Below, piece after piece: positions 1 through 10,316 of a stretch of DNA of 64,000 nt (positions within the stretch are counted from its first letter, which is position 1; each line of letters starts with the position of its first letter). The notes beneath the pieces are model-generated. The model was not told where the DNA came from. It ran no database searches and saw only the letters and a list, made by a program, of their open reading frames with translations. The position numbers and the translations under genes are program-made. Origin of the DNA: Dendronephthya gigantea (lineage: Eukaryota; Cnidaria; Anthozoa; Malacalcyonacea; Nephtheidae); NCBI RefSeq assembly GCF_004324835.1, contig NW_021163045.1, positions 62,001 to 126,000 of the forward strand, in the 5' to 3' direction.

Positions 1-261
1 ACGTCTATGAAAATAAAAACATATTGAAATACATTGCTTAGGAAAAGTGTTTGCCGCGACAACTGGTGATGCACTGCTGGGTAACTTTAATCATTATTTA
101 ACTATAACTAAACGTATTCCCGTTTAAAATACACCATTTAATACCCACAGAGAGTTTTATAGTAAGACCAGTTGTATACTTGCATATAAAAAGGGTAAAT
201 TGTTTCCACATTTCAAACCCTGTCACTGATAATTAAATATTTATTAATTTTTCATTCAAAG

Positions 262-369
262 GAAGATGCGTAAAGCTTTCATGTCTCCACGGTTACTGTT
301 CTAGCACTAAAGGCTCTGAAATTTGTCATTGTGATAAGGGTTTCAAATACAACGGACATGCTTGCACAG
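262..369 (+). CDS. Gene A exon: EGF module
   Basis: This 108-bp symmetric phase 1-1 exon lies between a TTCAAAG acceptor and a GTATGT donor. It encodes [12 protein letters not shown] followed by EICHCDKGF and a last cysteine, which is six cysteines in EGF spacing. It has no calcium-binding DxDE start, so it is a non-calcium EGF. In genes B and C it follows the propeller, the order typical of LDL-receptor relatives. Confidence 0.85.
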
Positions 370-2077
370 GTATGTATGATAAATAATTACCTACTATTTT
401 TCCCAGCCCGACGTACCATTATAAGTTCGCATTGCGATATAATAGTAAATTTGAACGTTTGTTTGGGGAAACACCACAATTTAGTTGTGCTGTTACGAAA
501 TACCAATATAGCTATAATGTATTTAGCATTGTTCAAAAATAGAAGGTCAGTATCGATGAGGAAATTACTTTGGGAACATGTCACATAAAATGACCTGTAA
601 AGTAAATATTATTATGATCCTTCGGAATGACAAATTTACTTTTCCTGTCATGAGGTGACAGCCCATGGGATTTCTTCCCAAACAATAGTACCGTCTTGCA
701 AAGTACAAGTGTCAAGATTCAAGAACATAACTTCTCGGCGGATATACGAGGTTGTGTCAATAATTTCTTTGTTATGTTTTGCTCGATTAAGCATTTGAAG
801 TCTTACGTCACGAAAAGCTCGCTTTGATAAAATTATTAGTAAAAAAGTTTATAATTTTAAGAAGTGGTTCACAAAGTAATAATTTGGTAATTGTACTTTA
901 AGTTGATGATAAATTTTTTAAGTTGTGAACAAGTTTAACAATGATCGATTAAGCAAAAGACCAACTCGACTAGTGCGTCACCGCCCTTAAGTAAACAAAA
1001 TATGAGAGCTGGACCGAGCTTCTAACGCCAACCCACACTTGTAACATACAACGTTGATTAGATAGTATGAATCACAGCACTTTCCATGGGGCGTCTTGAA
1101 GATCCCCTCAAATTTTATTATAAAAGAACGCGCACAGCACCCGAACCTTCAGTGGACTAACGGAGTAAAAAGCATATGAAACGTTAAGAAACTCAACCTT
1201 ATACAGAATAGACTAAGAAGACACGACTAAAACGACGAAGATCCTAGAGAAGAGAAGAACGAAGCAAGAAACGAAGATTAATGAACATTAGTCAACCTAT
1301 TGTAAAATCTACCACCTCGCGTAGAAAGAATAAAAAACCATTTAATAGTGCCATTTTGATAAATAGGAGCAGCTGATCACAACATTTTTTATAAAAAAGA
1401 TTTGGGTGACTGGGAGAAAAGTTTGATTTGCACTGATGATGGTCCGGATTGACGGACCCATTATGAAAAAAAAGCGCGGATCCTTACTTTAGATTATTTC
1501 TCGTTCTCCAAAACTCTCGTGTTTCTAAAAATGTATGTCGATGCCTCAACATTTTTTTACTTTAAAGACAATAGAATTCTTCTTAAAAAGGCAATATCTT
1601 TGGAAAACAAAGAGTATAATGTATACCTCTCGGGTAGACCTACTCGCCAGAACTATTGTCTCCCATACTGAATTAAATCATAAAGTCTCAGACAGGAGTA
1701 TCTAAGCTAGACAGGACAATTAATAATGGTAATTACACTGAGTTGAGTGGAGTGCAATTTGATGTGAAATCTAAAGCGAGATTATAGAAAATTTGTAATC
1801 ACAAGTTTGATTTCACACCAAAATTGCACGACACGAAGAGCAATTTCCACTTTATTATATTCATTTTGAAATCATACAAAAAATAAACAAATTCAAAACG
1901 ATTTATCGGCTGAAAGAACCGTAAACGGTGTAAAATGCGAGTAATTCTCGTCTATTTTTGTCAAAAAATTTGCGGGGCATTTAAATTTCAAAATAATAGA
2001 ATTTTGGGCCATTTTCCCGTGTAATTTGATTGGATAGTTACACTGAAATACTAAATCTGATTGGTTATTGTGGTGCA

Positions 2078-2147
<70 letters not shown>

Positions 2148-2412
2148 TCGCTATCAAAAAGGTTGTCATATTGAAATATATATAAATACGTAAATACCAG
2201 TCACGTGATTTTACTGCATACCTTAATTTTATGGGAAATCCATGAAAATCTTTATTAAAAATTTCAGAAATATAATAGTAAGGTGAGCAATATTGATAAT
2301 AATAAAGAAACAAGACAAAAATGAGCGAAATAAACAATGTTTAATGCTCACGTGATTGATATTTATATATTTGTATATATATTGATAGGGACAACCTTTT
2401 TGATAACGACGA

Positions 2413-2487
<75 letters not shown>

Positions 2488-2807
2488 CAAAATGTTCTCC
2501 GTGTTTACTATACTCACCCTTGACGGGCATATTCAAACCTAAGAATGTAAATTTGTCCCTTTCCCTCACCAGCTCACTCGTTAGGAGTGCCTAGGCCTTG
2601 GGACCCTAGGAGAAAAACCGCCTCCTAGGGTCCCAAGGCCTAGGCACTCTTAACGAGTGAGCTGGTGAGGGAAAGGGACAAATTTACATTCTTAGGTTTG
2701 AATATGCCCGTCAAGGGTGAGTATAGTAAACACGGAGAACATTTTGCCTATATTATTACCTGTGTTGCAACTCCAAATTTACTTTGGAGCAAATCATGTT
2801 CAATATA

Positions 2808-2851
<44 letters not shown>

Positions 2852-4990
2852 TATATATATATATATATATATAATTAATAGTTACTATACGCTTTAATTC
2901 AGATATCGTTACTATTCCGTTTAGATATCGATGAATGTATGTCATCACCATGCAATCGAAAAGGTTTTGAACGCTCGTGCAAAAACACACCAGGTTCTTT
3001 CGTTTGTACTTGCAAGACTGGGACCATTTTCGATGGAGTTACATGCTCAGGTATGTGCTCGCATTTTAGTTCATTAATTTCCCTCAAACCTGTTACAACC
3101 TGCCGTAGCGAGTATCTATGGTAATTTGAAACCAAAAATCTTATCTTTTTCCGGCACTTTTCGCATAAAAAAATTTGAAGAAATTTTTACGGCCTCTATC
3201 TCGCATACCCTCTAACAAGATACATAAATTTCCGAAGGTATATCATATCGCGTTTTCAAATAATATATTTTGGAATTTCAAGGAATGACTAAATCTTTCA
3301 CGAAAAATTATATTAAGGACATAGTGGGGGGGGGGTGTCAAAGAACGATTTTGGTGTTTATCCTATAAAATGTTTTTCTTCTTTCTAAGACTTAAATCTT
3401 TGTCTGTGTTCATGAAACACCCGACTATATGACGATGCCTATATATGCTCAACTGTTGTTATGGAATCGTGCTATAGGGCAGCGGATCTACAAATATTTC
3501 AACACCAAGTTTTCCATCTATTATTATAATATATTATGTGATTTGACTTGAAACCATAAAAAAGTTGCTTCTCATTATGGGCTGGTCCTAATGTCGGGTG
3601 TCATAGAAGGAACCGTGTCTTAAATTGAATATCTCCGCAAGTATTTAGACTAAAGACACCGAAATACCACCAAACGATAGCGCTTGAAGAGGTCATATAA
3701 ATGCTATATTCAAATCAGCAGATAGTTATAAGCCGCACTTGAAATATAAGCCAAAATACTAGCTTGCGTTGTTATCTCAAATTACTTGCCCATGGCAACC
3801 ATATACTTTTCGAAATTTCATGTTTGTCAATTTATTTTGTTCTCAAACTGTCTTAATTTTGCCTATTATCATTCTGTTATAACTTCGATGTACTTTTGGA
3901 TTAGGATGTGCAAGAGAATCGGAGAAATAAGCCATTTTAAGATCTAAGCGATGAGCCTTGATGAGCGTTGCTAAGCGCGTGTTTAGCGCTTGCTCGGAAT
4001 GTTGTCACGCGGTTCAAAAATTTGACAAAAGTCTGTGATACCCACCCCCTAGGCTAATTTTGACCCCAAAAATAGATTCCTGGCGTAAAATTGGACCAAG
4101 AGGTCAGTTTTTCGGCTTTTTTTGCCCGAAATTTTCGGTGAATCTTTTTATTATTGTGAAATGCTTGCCGTGAGCGATGCGATAATACATACCATGATGC
4201 AGATTATGAATGTTTATGTAAAAAATCGGAAAAAATCGTCTAAAGGCACGATTTTGAAGCTAAATATATCAAAATGATCCTAGAGATGTGAACTACATCA
4301 CGGTAACCAGTTTTTGTTTGCGTTTTGGGCAATATTCTAAGGATTAGGCCGCTTTGAGGTATAATATCGAATAATAGCTAAATCGCATGCATTCTAAAGT
4401 AAATATCATAGCGAATTTGAAACATATAGAACTAAAAAAACATCTATCTACTAAGGACAATGTCCTCTTTTAAATGGTTTAATTTTTATTAAAATCGGCC
4501 AAGTATTTGCACAGAAAATGCAAGTTAAAGTGAGCCAACCATTTTTAAAGGTCATCTGATCAGCTGACAAAGAAGAAAACATTAACACTGAATAACAATT
4601 GCGCGGTGCAGGTACTACAGCTTCATATACATGTGTATAACTGTCTATATTATAGCCAACTCTGAACTGCAAATCCGATTAAATGGTTCAAGTACTAACA
4701 TGAGCGGAAGAGTGGAAATATATCATCCAACATTTGGCTGGGGCACAATCTGTGAAGTACAATCTAGAGAAATAGTATCGTTTTATGTTGGTGATGTCAC
4801 CTGTCGTCAATTGGGTTTCGCTGGACTACGAAATATGAGGTACTTTGGCCAAGGAAGTGGTCCTGTATTGCTTTCTGAAGTCTCCTGCAGTAATAATGAG
4901 TTATACATCTGGGATTGCGGCCATGGTGGATGGAATATGCCTACTTTAACCTGCCAACATGATCGTGATATCGGTGTGGAGTGCTACTGA
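262..4990 (+). CDS. Gene A (3' part): secreted EGF-EGF-SRCR protein of a YWTD/EGF/SRCR tandem family
   Basis: Only the last three exons lie in the window: 262-369, 2925-3050 and 4656-4990. All have AG/GT borders and join in phase 1. They encode a six-cysteine EGF module, a calcium-binding EGF with the DIDEC signature, and one SRCR domain followed directly by TGA. By comparison with genes B and C the missing 5' part should encode a signal-like start, a four-cysteine region and a YWTD propeller. The product is probably extracellular, since no membrane segment follows the SRCR. No reading-frame damage is seen in the visible exons. The first intron shown carries MITEs and TA arrays. SRCR and EGF modules usually bind proteins or glycans; no specific ligand can be inferred. 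Domain calls are firm; the gene's name and role are unknown. Confidence 0.85.
1752..1829. repeat. Intronic hairpin kept in all three paralogues (copy A)
   Basis: GTGCAATTT and GTGAAATC at the left pair with GATTTCAC and AAATTGCAC at the right. The other copies are at 25496-25573 and 54688-54763. The gene C copy forms the longest perfect stem. It lies in the intron between the two EGF exons. It may be an old MITE predating the duplications or a structured RNA. Confidence 0.65.
2082..2144. repeat. TA microsatellite
   Basis: A pure TA run lies directly left of a TA-flanked MITE. Similar runs occur at 2416-2485, about 2803-2872, 26014-26067 and 26333-26398. The IYIYIY reading frames across them are artefacts of the repeat. 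Confidence 0.9.
2145..2415. mobile_element. Tc1/mariner-type MITE, gene A intron
   Basis: The ends are inverted: CAGTCGCTATCAAAAAGG at the left, its complement ending in CGACTG at the right. Flanking TA is expected for Tc1/mariner targets, though the TA arrays make the exact duplication invisible. There is no coding capacity. The same element sits at 26068-26332 in gene B, so it predates the A/B duplication. It is absent from gene C. Confidence 0.75.
2486..2748. mobile_element. Foldback element (263 bp) inside a TA array
   Basis: The whole element is a near-perfect palindrome centred near 2617, with ends GGCAAAATG..CATTTTGCC and flanking TA on both sides. The same peptide-like frame appears on both strands only because of the palindrome. 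It is absent from gene B, so it inserted after the A/B duplication or was lost from B. Confidence 0.75.
2925..3050 (+). CDS. Gene A exon: calcium-binding EGF module
   Basis: This 126-bp phase 1-1 exon begins DIDEC and contains [12 protein letters not shown]. The latter fits the C-x-[DN]-x4-[FY]-x-C-x-C hydroxylation pattern of calcium-binding EGF domains. Six cysteines are present. The acceptor is CCGTTTAG and the donor GTATGTG. The exon is the same length and nearly identical in genes B and C. Confidence 0.88.
4656..4990 (+). CDS. Gene A last exon: SRCR domain and stop
   Basis: The exon encodes one SRCR domain of about 105 residues. Hallmarks are [42 protein letters not shown] and DRDIGVEC. 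It has six cysteines, as in group A SRCR domains, although a single-exon SRCR is more usual of group B. TGA follows the final tyrosine, so the protein ends with this domain and has no anchor. A candidate poly(A) signal lies about 115 bp downstream. Confidence 0.9.
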
Positions 4991-5104
4991 GATCACGATA
5001 ATTTACTCGGCTTGGCCAGGGTGGCAAATTAGTCTTTCTGTGATGCAATGCAAAAATTTTGGTGTTGAGCAACTGTGAAAACAGTGGTCTATTAAAATAA
5101 CGAT

Positions 5105-5110
5105 AATAAA
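5105..5110 (+). promoter_or_regulatory. Candidate poly(A) signal of gene A
   Basis: AATAAA lies about 115 bp after the gene A stop. The same hexamer is kept at the matching place in gene B (28617-28622) and gene C (56386-56391), which supports use as the 3' end signal. No transcript evidence is available. Confidence 0.5.
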
Positions 5111-5264
5111 TGAAAATTAGGCATCGCAGGACTAAATCGTCAGATTGGTTTAAGAAGTGAAATATGAAACTGTTAACTAGAGTGCCAAATTGATCAATGA
5201 TTTGACACTAGATATTAAATAATGACTTGCGGTATGGTATCACATCCCACAAGTTATTTAATTT

Positions 5265-5660
5265 ATTTTATAATATAAGTATGATATAACGAGCAATTTG
5301 ATTGGCTACCGCGCGTGCATTGTGAGGCCATAATGCACGCTTCTGGCTTTTGAAGTTTTTGTTGCTAAGCAACATCTTAAATAACATGTAAGGAGAATTT
5401 CATTATTAATCAAATAAATAAATTTTGTTGTTGCCCTATAATTTCTTATATTATAAAAGAATTAAAAAAGCTCGTCGCGTGCCTTTATGGTGTAATAATG
5501 CACTCGGGGAAATGTTGGGAGAATACTCGAGAAGCTTGTAAAACACTCGGCTACGCCTCGTGTTTTACAAGCTTCTCTCGTATTCTCCCAACATTCGCCC
5601 ATCGTGCATTATTACACCATAAAGGCACGCGACTCGTTTTTTAATTCTTAAATAATGTAT
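5265..5660. mobile_element. Insertion with long hairpin, only in copy 1
   Basis: About 395 bp interrupt sequence that is continuous at about 29745-29760 in copy 2. The right half (5457-5649) is a hairpin with arms of about 90 bp (CGCGTGCCTTTATGGTG..). There are no reading frames of note. The exact ends and target duplication are blurred by AT-rich flanks. Confidence 0.65.
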
Positions 5661-7672
5661 GATAATATCATATAGCATAATCCTGCAATAGATTGCAGCT
5701 TCATTAGTGTGTAATATCTATGAACAACCTGTGCATTTTTGTCAAATTATGAAGAAAAAAAAGTGGAGCACCTTGAGATTAGTTATATATAAATCTGCAT
5801 TGGACCTCGACATTTTCAGGACACATTGTATGCTGGGTAGGCACTAGACTTTAGCAATAACACTTTGAACTAACCATAAAGGGCTCTTGGACACACAACC
5901 CTCCTGCTGCTGTGCTGGTTAATTTAATAACAACACTTTTCCCCACTGGATCTACACGTAAATACCATCACTGCCAAGAGCATTTTTGATAGTTCACATT
6001 TGTGATAGTTATCACAAAATTTTGTGATAGCAAGATAGATCAGGGATTTCGCTGTTGAATATGTTTTTAGTATGTGATCTGTTACGGGCTCGTTGAAATA
6101 TCTTGGTGAAAATCGCATATTTCCATGTCGAGGCCGCCTTTTGCTTAGAACAATTAAGTATGGAAGAGCCGTGAAAAGAGTGTTGAATTTCAATTGGTTT
6201 TTACAGAATCTACAGAGCCGAGGCGGAAATACGCGATTTTCCTCATGATTGTTAATCGAGGTCATATTTGGTAATTTTTTCCTCTAGCGCAGTTTACACT
6301 ACACTCTATTAATTGTCTTCGGAAGACTAGAATACACGGTAGCTATATATATTATTAAATGGTAAATATACACCCCTCTAAATTAAGCTTCTAGCTACTT
6401 TCCTGAATACTTGTTTGCGAACTACAAAAATATAAGGGAGCACATTCACGCTGTGACTTTGTTTTGTGTACTGCCTATTAAGATTGTTTGTGATGTATCG
6501 CGATTTGCTTAGGTAATACCAAGACATAGACTTGTCAAAGCAAAATCTCAGCCACCACAATTTAATGTTTGAGGCTATTGCATGTCAAGGCTAACACTTC
6601 AGCAAAGACACATTGAAAACCTCATTTAGCCAATCATGCAAAGCGGTTTTACCCACAGGCGGAATTTTTCGATCAGACGAATTCTTTTGCTGGATTTACT
6701 TTTTATGTAAATAGACCCTTTCGATAATTACGTCACAACATTGTTAACTGCGTTAGAATGACGTCAGCTCATAATTTTGCCGTGGATATTATTATCATTT
6801 CTTGTGGAGCCGCGCGCTTGCTAGCCTGCGGGTTGCAACCCCAAAGAAAGGCTGATGCGCAGGCTAATCTGACAAACGAATCGCCATGTTGCATTTTCAC
6901 GAGCAATACATCCTGATTCTTGATTTCTGAAGATCACACAGAGATCAAAATGCCACGGCTAAACGTGACGCAGATTTAAATGAGATGGATTTACTCTCAC
7001 AAGCAATAATCTAGAAATATAAATATTTTCTTCAACAGATGCCGGTAAAAAAACTTTTATTTTTCTACAGTGACATTAAAACGAGGTTTCCAGACCACGA
7101 TCGTGATTGGCTAACGTAAATCAATAAAATCTTGTCCCCTGAGCCCGCGATTTTTCCTGCTCTAGTTTTCCCCATCAGATTCGCGTGCGATTTTCATATC
7201 AAAAATGGAAAAAAACAACGTTTAAAGCAATGAGAACCAACAACGAATTGGATTAGTAAACGCCTGAAAGATTTTAACAGCGAAGCGACTGCATGCAAAG
7301 TTAGAATCGAAAAGAAAACAAAACTTCTTTTTGTGTCAATATTTAATAAAATTATGGCAGCATTTGGCATCACTGATGAGTGAAAAAGTTAAACTTTTTA
7401 TATGCAGAAGGTAATTATTTTAATAAATTTGAACAACGAAATCTCTGAACAATAAATATTGAAAGAAATTTAGTTTGGAAGAGATTGAGTTATTTCCAGC
7501 GTGGTTTATCACGTGGGCAAGCCTGGAGGATTTAATCACATATATATGAGGAAATATTTTGTTTAGCCTGGATGGACCAGTAGTCAGAGTATCAGTATGT
7601 CAATTCAGTTCTGATTCCCAACACTCACTCTTAACCACAAACGACCGTCAGACAATTTTGGCACACAATTAT
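5661..7672. other. Non-coding spacer after gene A
   Basis: No gene is supported here. To 6878 it is the duplicated gene flank, including a short hairpin at about 6822-6871. From 6879 to 7672 the sequence is unique in this window and leads into the POLR3B exon on the other strand. Confidence 0.6.
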
Positions 7673-7892
7673 TCATTCAACACTTGGTCTCAACGTTAAT
7701 CGCGGAATAATATTCATACTTATCAGTTCTTGGAATAATAGTTTTGTCGCGTAGGGAATCTTGATTGAGGAAATATCATGCGAGGACTGACAGAAATGGC
7801 ACCAGCCGGAATATCCTATTAAACCACATTTGACACATACGTCGACTTCAAACTGATCACTGGATATCATTAAACGTTCAACCAGCAGCATA
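7673..7892 (-). CDS. POLR3B: Terminal exon of RNA polymerase III subunit RPC2 (POLR3B)
   Basis: Read on the minus strand the exon gives [19 protein letters not shown], then [25 protein letters not shown] and SMNIIPRL, then a stop. I recognise this as the extreme C-terminus of the second-largest RNA polymerase III subunit, from memory of the human protein. The C-x2-C..C-x2-C zinc site of the clamp is complete. A clean acceptor (TTTCTTTGCTAG) precedes it, in a phase that would end the family's conserved GAS just before the methionine. I find no upstream POLR3B exon in the 1.4 kb beyond it or in the repeat array. It is either the 3' end of a gene with a very long intron or a stranded duplicated exon. 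The reading frame is intact. Confidence 0.8.
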
Positions 7893-8954
7893 CTAGCAAA
7901 GAAATGAAGATTGTCTTCAGGATAAGACGATTGTGCAAACGGTCGTGTAGTTTGAACACTTTACAGCAGTTCAGCTAATTTGCATCCCTAACACTATGTA
8001 ATACTGAAAAGAGAGAAAGGAGCCATGTAAGGGATCGGTCATAAAGTAAAAAGCGGGCAACACATATAGGAGTGGGCCACTATTTTTGAGATGCACGTTT
8101 GAATGGGTTAGTTATAGTTCAATTACGGAATCCAATTTAAGAATAGAAAATACATGCATGCAGCAACCCCTCGCCCTTTCAAACCAAGAACACAATTTTC
8201 TGAGCTAACCTGACCTAAACTTATATTATGAAATGACGCAAAACTCAAATAATTACATTTTACCGAGTATATTATAGCTAATGTTTCCATCATTCAAAAA
8301 CAATCATAAAGCTAGTGTAAACATTGCCCGTTCAATTTTGCATTTTTGCTGCATTATACCATAGCAGCAATTATAAGTAATGGTTTAAAATCGAAGTTCC
8401 AAACGATTAAAATAGTGCAAATCTTCAGATACACAGAATAAACCTCAAATATTATTTTTAATATTCTGTATGCAGTCGACGGCTATAAAAAGTTTTATAT
8501 TTTTGATATAAAAATTCAAATTACACTTTCAAAAACACTTTTTGACCTTCGAGCAAAGGGGTAATTAATAGGCTTTCATAGGTTTTCCGTTCGCGAAAAA
8601 GCTAAAAAATATACAAGGCTGAAATTTAAACAAATAAACGGCATACAAAGCTGAAAATTATACAAATACAGCTCATCCTTTATATCGTGAAACAAATACG
8701 AAATAAACAAAGTAAACACGTACCTTTTGAAAACACTTATAAGCTTGCAGATTATGGTTTATTTCTCTTACACCGCTTTGCCTTGACTGTATCCATGTTC
8801 ATTTTTGCTATCTGTCATGCTTCATGTATCTTGTTTCTTCTCGTTTTATTTTGCACAAGGTTTATGAAACGCTTTTACAAAAAGGTTTACGAAATGACAG
8901 TTAAATTACTGACGTTCTCTTGAAATACAAACTTTCTTTCTTAGCTAATCGGAA
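7893..8954. other. Unique spacer upstream of the POLR3B exon
   Basis: I see no exon, element or repeat that I can name. If the POLR3B gene is intact, this is its last intron. A 78-codon frame at 8687-8923 on the + strand is hydrophobic but resembles nothing and has no paralogous copy. Confidence 0.5.
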
Positions 8955-9130
8955 CGTTTGTTGATTAACAGTCGTTACTCGCGCATGCGCATAACTTACA
9001 AAACAACCCAACGTCGACCGTCCATGACATAAAATTTGCACAACTTTGGATTCAGCTATGTTCTCCCGGGTTTAATTCCTAATCTCCGAGCGGAATTAGT
9101 ACCGACGCAGGGGCTCCGCGCTCGCTCGGG
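8955..9130 (+). promoter_or_regulatory. Orphan promoter-like segment
   Basis: The order of motifs (ACGTTTGT, then GCGCATGCGCATAACTT, then CTCCGAGCGGAATTAGTACC, then CTCGGGG) repeats that found 250-400 bp upstream of the starts of genes B and C (17430-17620, 45145-45330). GCGCATGCGC fits an NRF-1-type palindrome. No family exon follows before the repeat array, so this may be the relic of a lost gene copy. Confidence 0.45.
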
Positions 9131-10230
9131 GATCATGTCGTCAATGGTGCAAGGCTACTACAGGCAATTCTATGCCGGCCTATTGACAATAGCAGAATTT
9201 AATTGCGAATATTTAATCAGGTGGATCATCACTGCAATATTTCCTACGTAGAAGGCATTAAGAATTAAGAGCTGGATTAAGTAAAGTAGTCTATTGACTT
9301 AATCACAACTAATTGCACGCATGATTATTTTGCACGAACACATAAATAGCTAGATCTTGTGTATATATCTATCGCACATAATGTTAAGAGATGACTTTCA
9401 AGGGATGTCCAAGAAGGGATGTCCATTTGTGCAAGTTTATTAGGTTATTAGGTTACAAAACAGTGGGAAATTTAAACAAGAATAAAAAAATCTGTCAAGC
9501 CGAAAAAACATTCATCACGTAAAATCATATCTTATTTTGTAAAACAATTCGCATGGACAGATTTTTTACGTGTTTGTAATGAATGATTTCTGTAGCACAC
9601 ATGGCGCATTGCCTGACCATATTTCCTATTACACGACATCATGCCAAGTGCATAAGTAAGCTAACAGCATGTTTAAGTAAAGTACAGGCCTATAACGACA
9701 AGTTCCTGACTCGTAGAGTGCATTAAATAAATAAGTCTGGTGTATATATCTGCCATACATAATATTGCTTAACGTAAAAAAGCAATAATTTTACACTTTC
9801 AAGAGATATCCGAGCCAGCTGAAAGGTTGGGGAAATTTCGCTTTTTTAATGTAAGATTTTAAGGATCTTTGGAACAAAAGGTGGGCAACAAGACACAAAA
9901 TAATTTATAACATTCTACGTTTTAAAAATTGGTGAATTCTCCTTATAACAATCACTGAGCATAGCTGAGTCATGACTCATGTAATTTTTAATGAATATAT
10001 TGCCAGAAGACTGAATATTATTTATTTCCTCTCAAGCAAAAAATTGCGTTCTCTGCATATAATAGAAAAAAGCAATTATGTAGTTTTTGTTTTTTAACTT
10101 ATAATACTGTACTCTACAATATTGCACACTGTATACAAAGTTGACAATTTGTCGACTTGATTAGCGCCTAATTTTATTCTTGAATGCAAAAATTTACGTT
10201 CCACACATATGGTGCATCGCCCGACCATAT

Positions 10231-10316
10231 TTCATATGTTTCAAATAGCAAATGTATTCAAACATTTAGACATGTTTGAATACATTTGCTATTTGAAACA
10301 TATGAAATTATTAATG
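10231..10316. repeat. Short palindrome inside the array
   Basis: Arms of about 35 bp (TTCATATGTTTCAAATAGC.. and its complement) surround a six-base centre. Other array copies at 12450-12490 have only the right arm, so the palindrome arose by local inverted duplication in this monomer. Confidence 0.7.

Larger units (their letters stand above)
1..6878 (+). repeat. Segmental duplication, copy 1 (gene A 3' half and flank)
   Basis: This block matches 23852-30966 in the same orientation almost base for base, apart from discrete insertions. Copy 1 has extra sequence at about 1257-1367, a foldback at 2486-2748 and an insertion at about 5265-5660. It covers the three gene A exons, their introns and about 1.9 kb of 3' flank. 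Stretches between named features, such as 370-1750, 3051-4655 and 5661-6820, show intron or flank sequence with no gene I can support. Confidence 0.9.

Noticed and set aside
2065-2990. Several frames rich in alternating Ile and Tyr on both strands.
   Set aside because: They are translations of TA microsatellites and of a palindromic element; identical peptides appear on both strands for that reason.
5924-6265. A 113-codon minus-strand frame kept open in both copy 1 and copy 2 (30024-30365), at first sight a conserved small gene.
   Set aside because: The copies are near-identical anyway, and the four differences I found all change the amino acid. That is not the pattern of purifying selection. 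No domain, signal or splice context supports it.
6822-6871. A short hairpin AGCCTGCG..CGCAGGCT that looked like a tRNA-type fold.
   Set aside because: It lacks a TPsiC loop, anticodon stem and A/B boxes; it is a simple hairpin, perhaps a MITE remnant.
9036-9251. A 71-codon frame just after the promoter-like segment.
   Set aside because: It has no signal peptide, no cysteines in the family pattern and no match to exon 1 of genes B or C.
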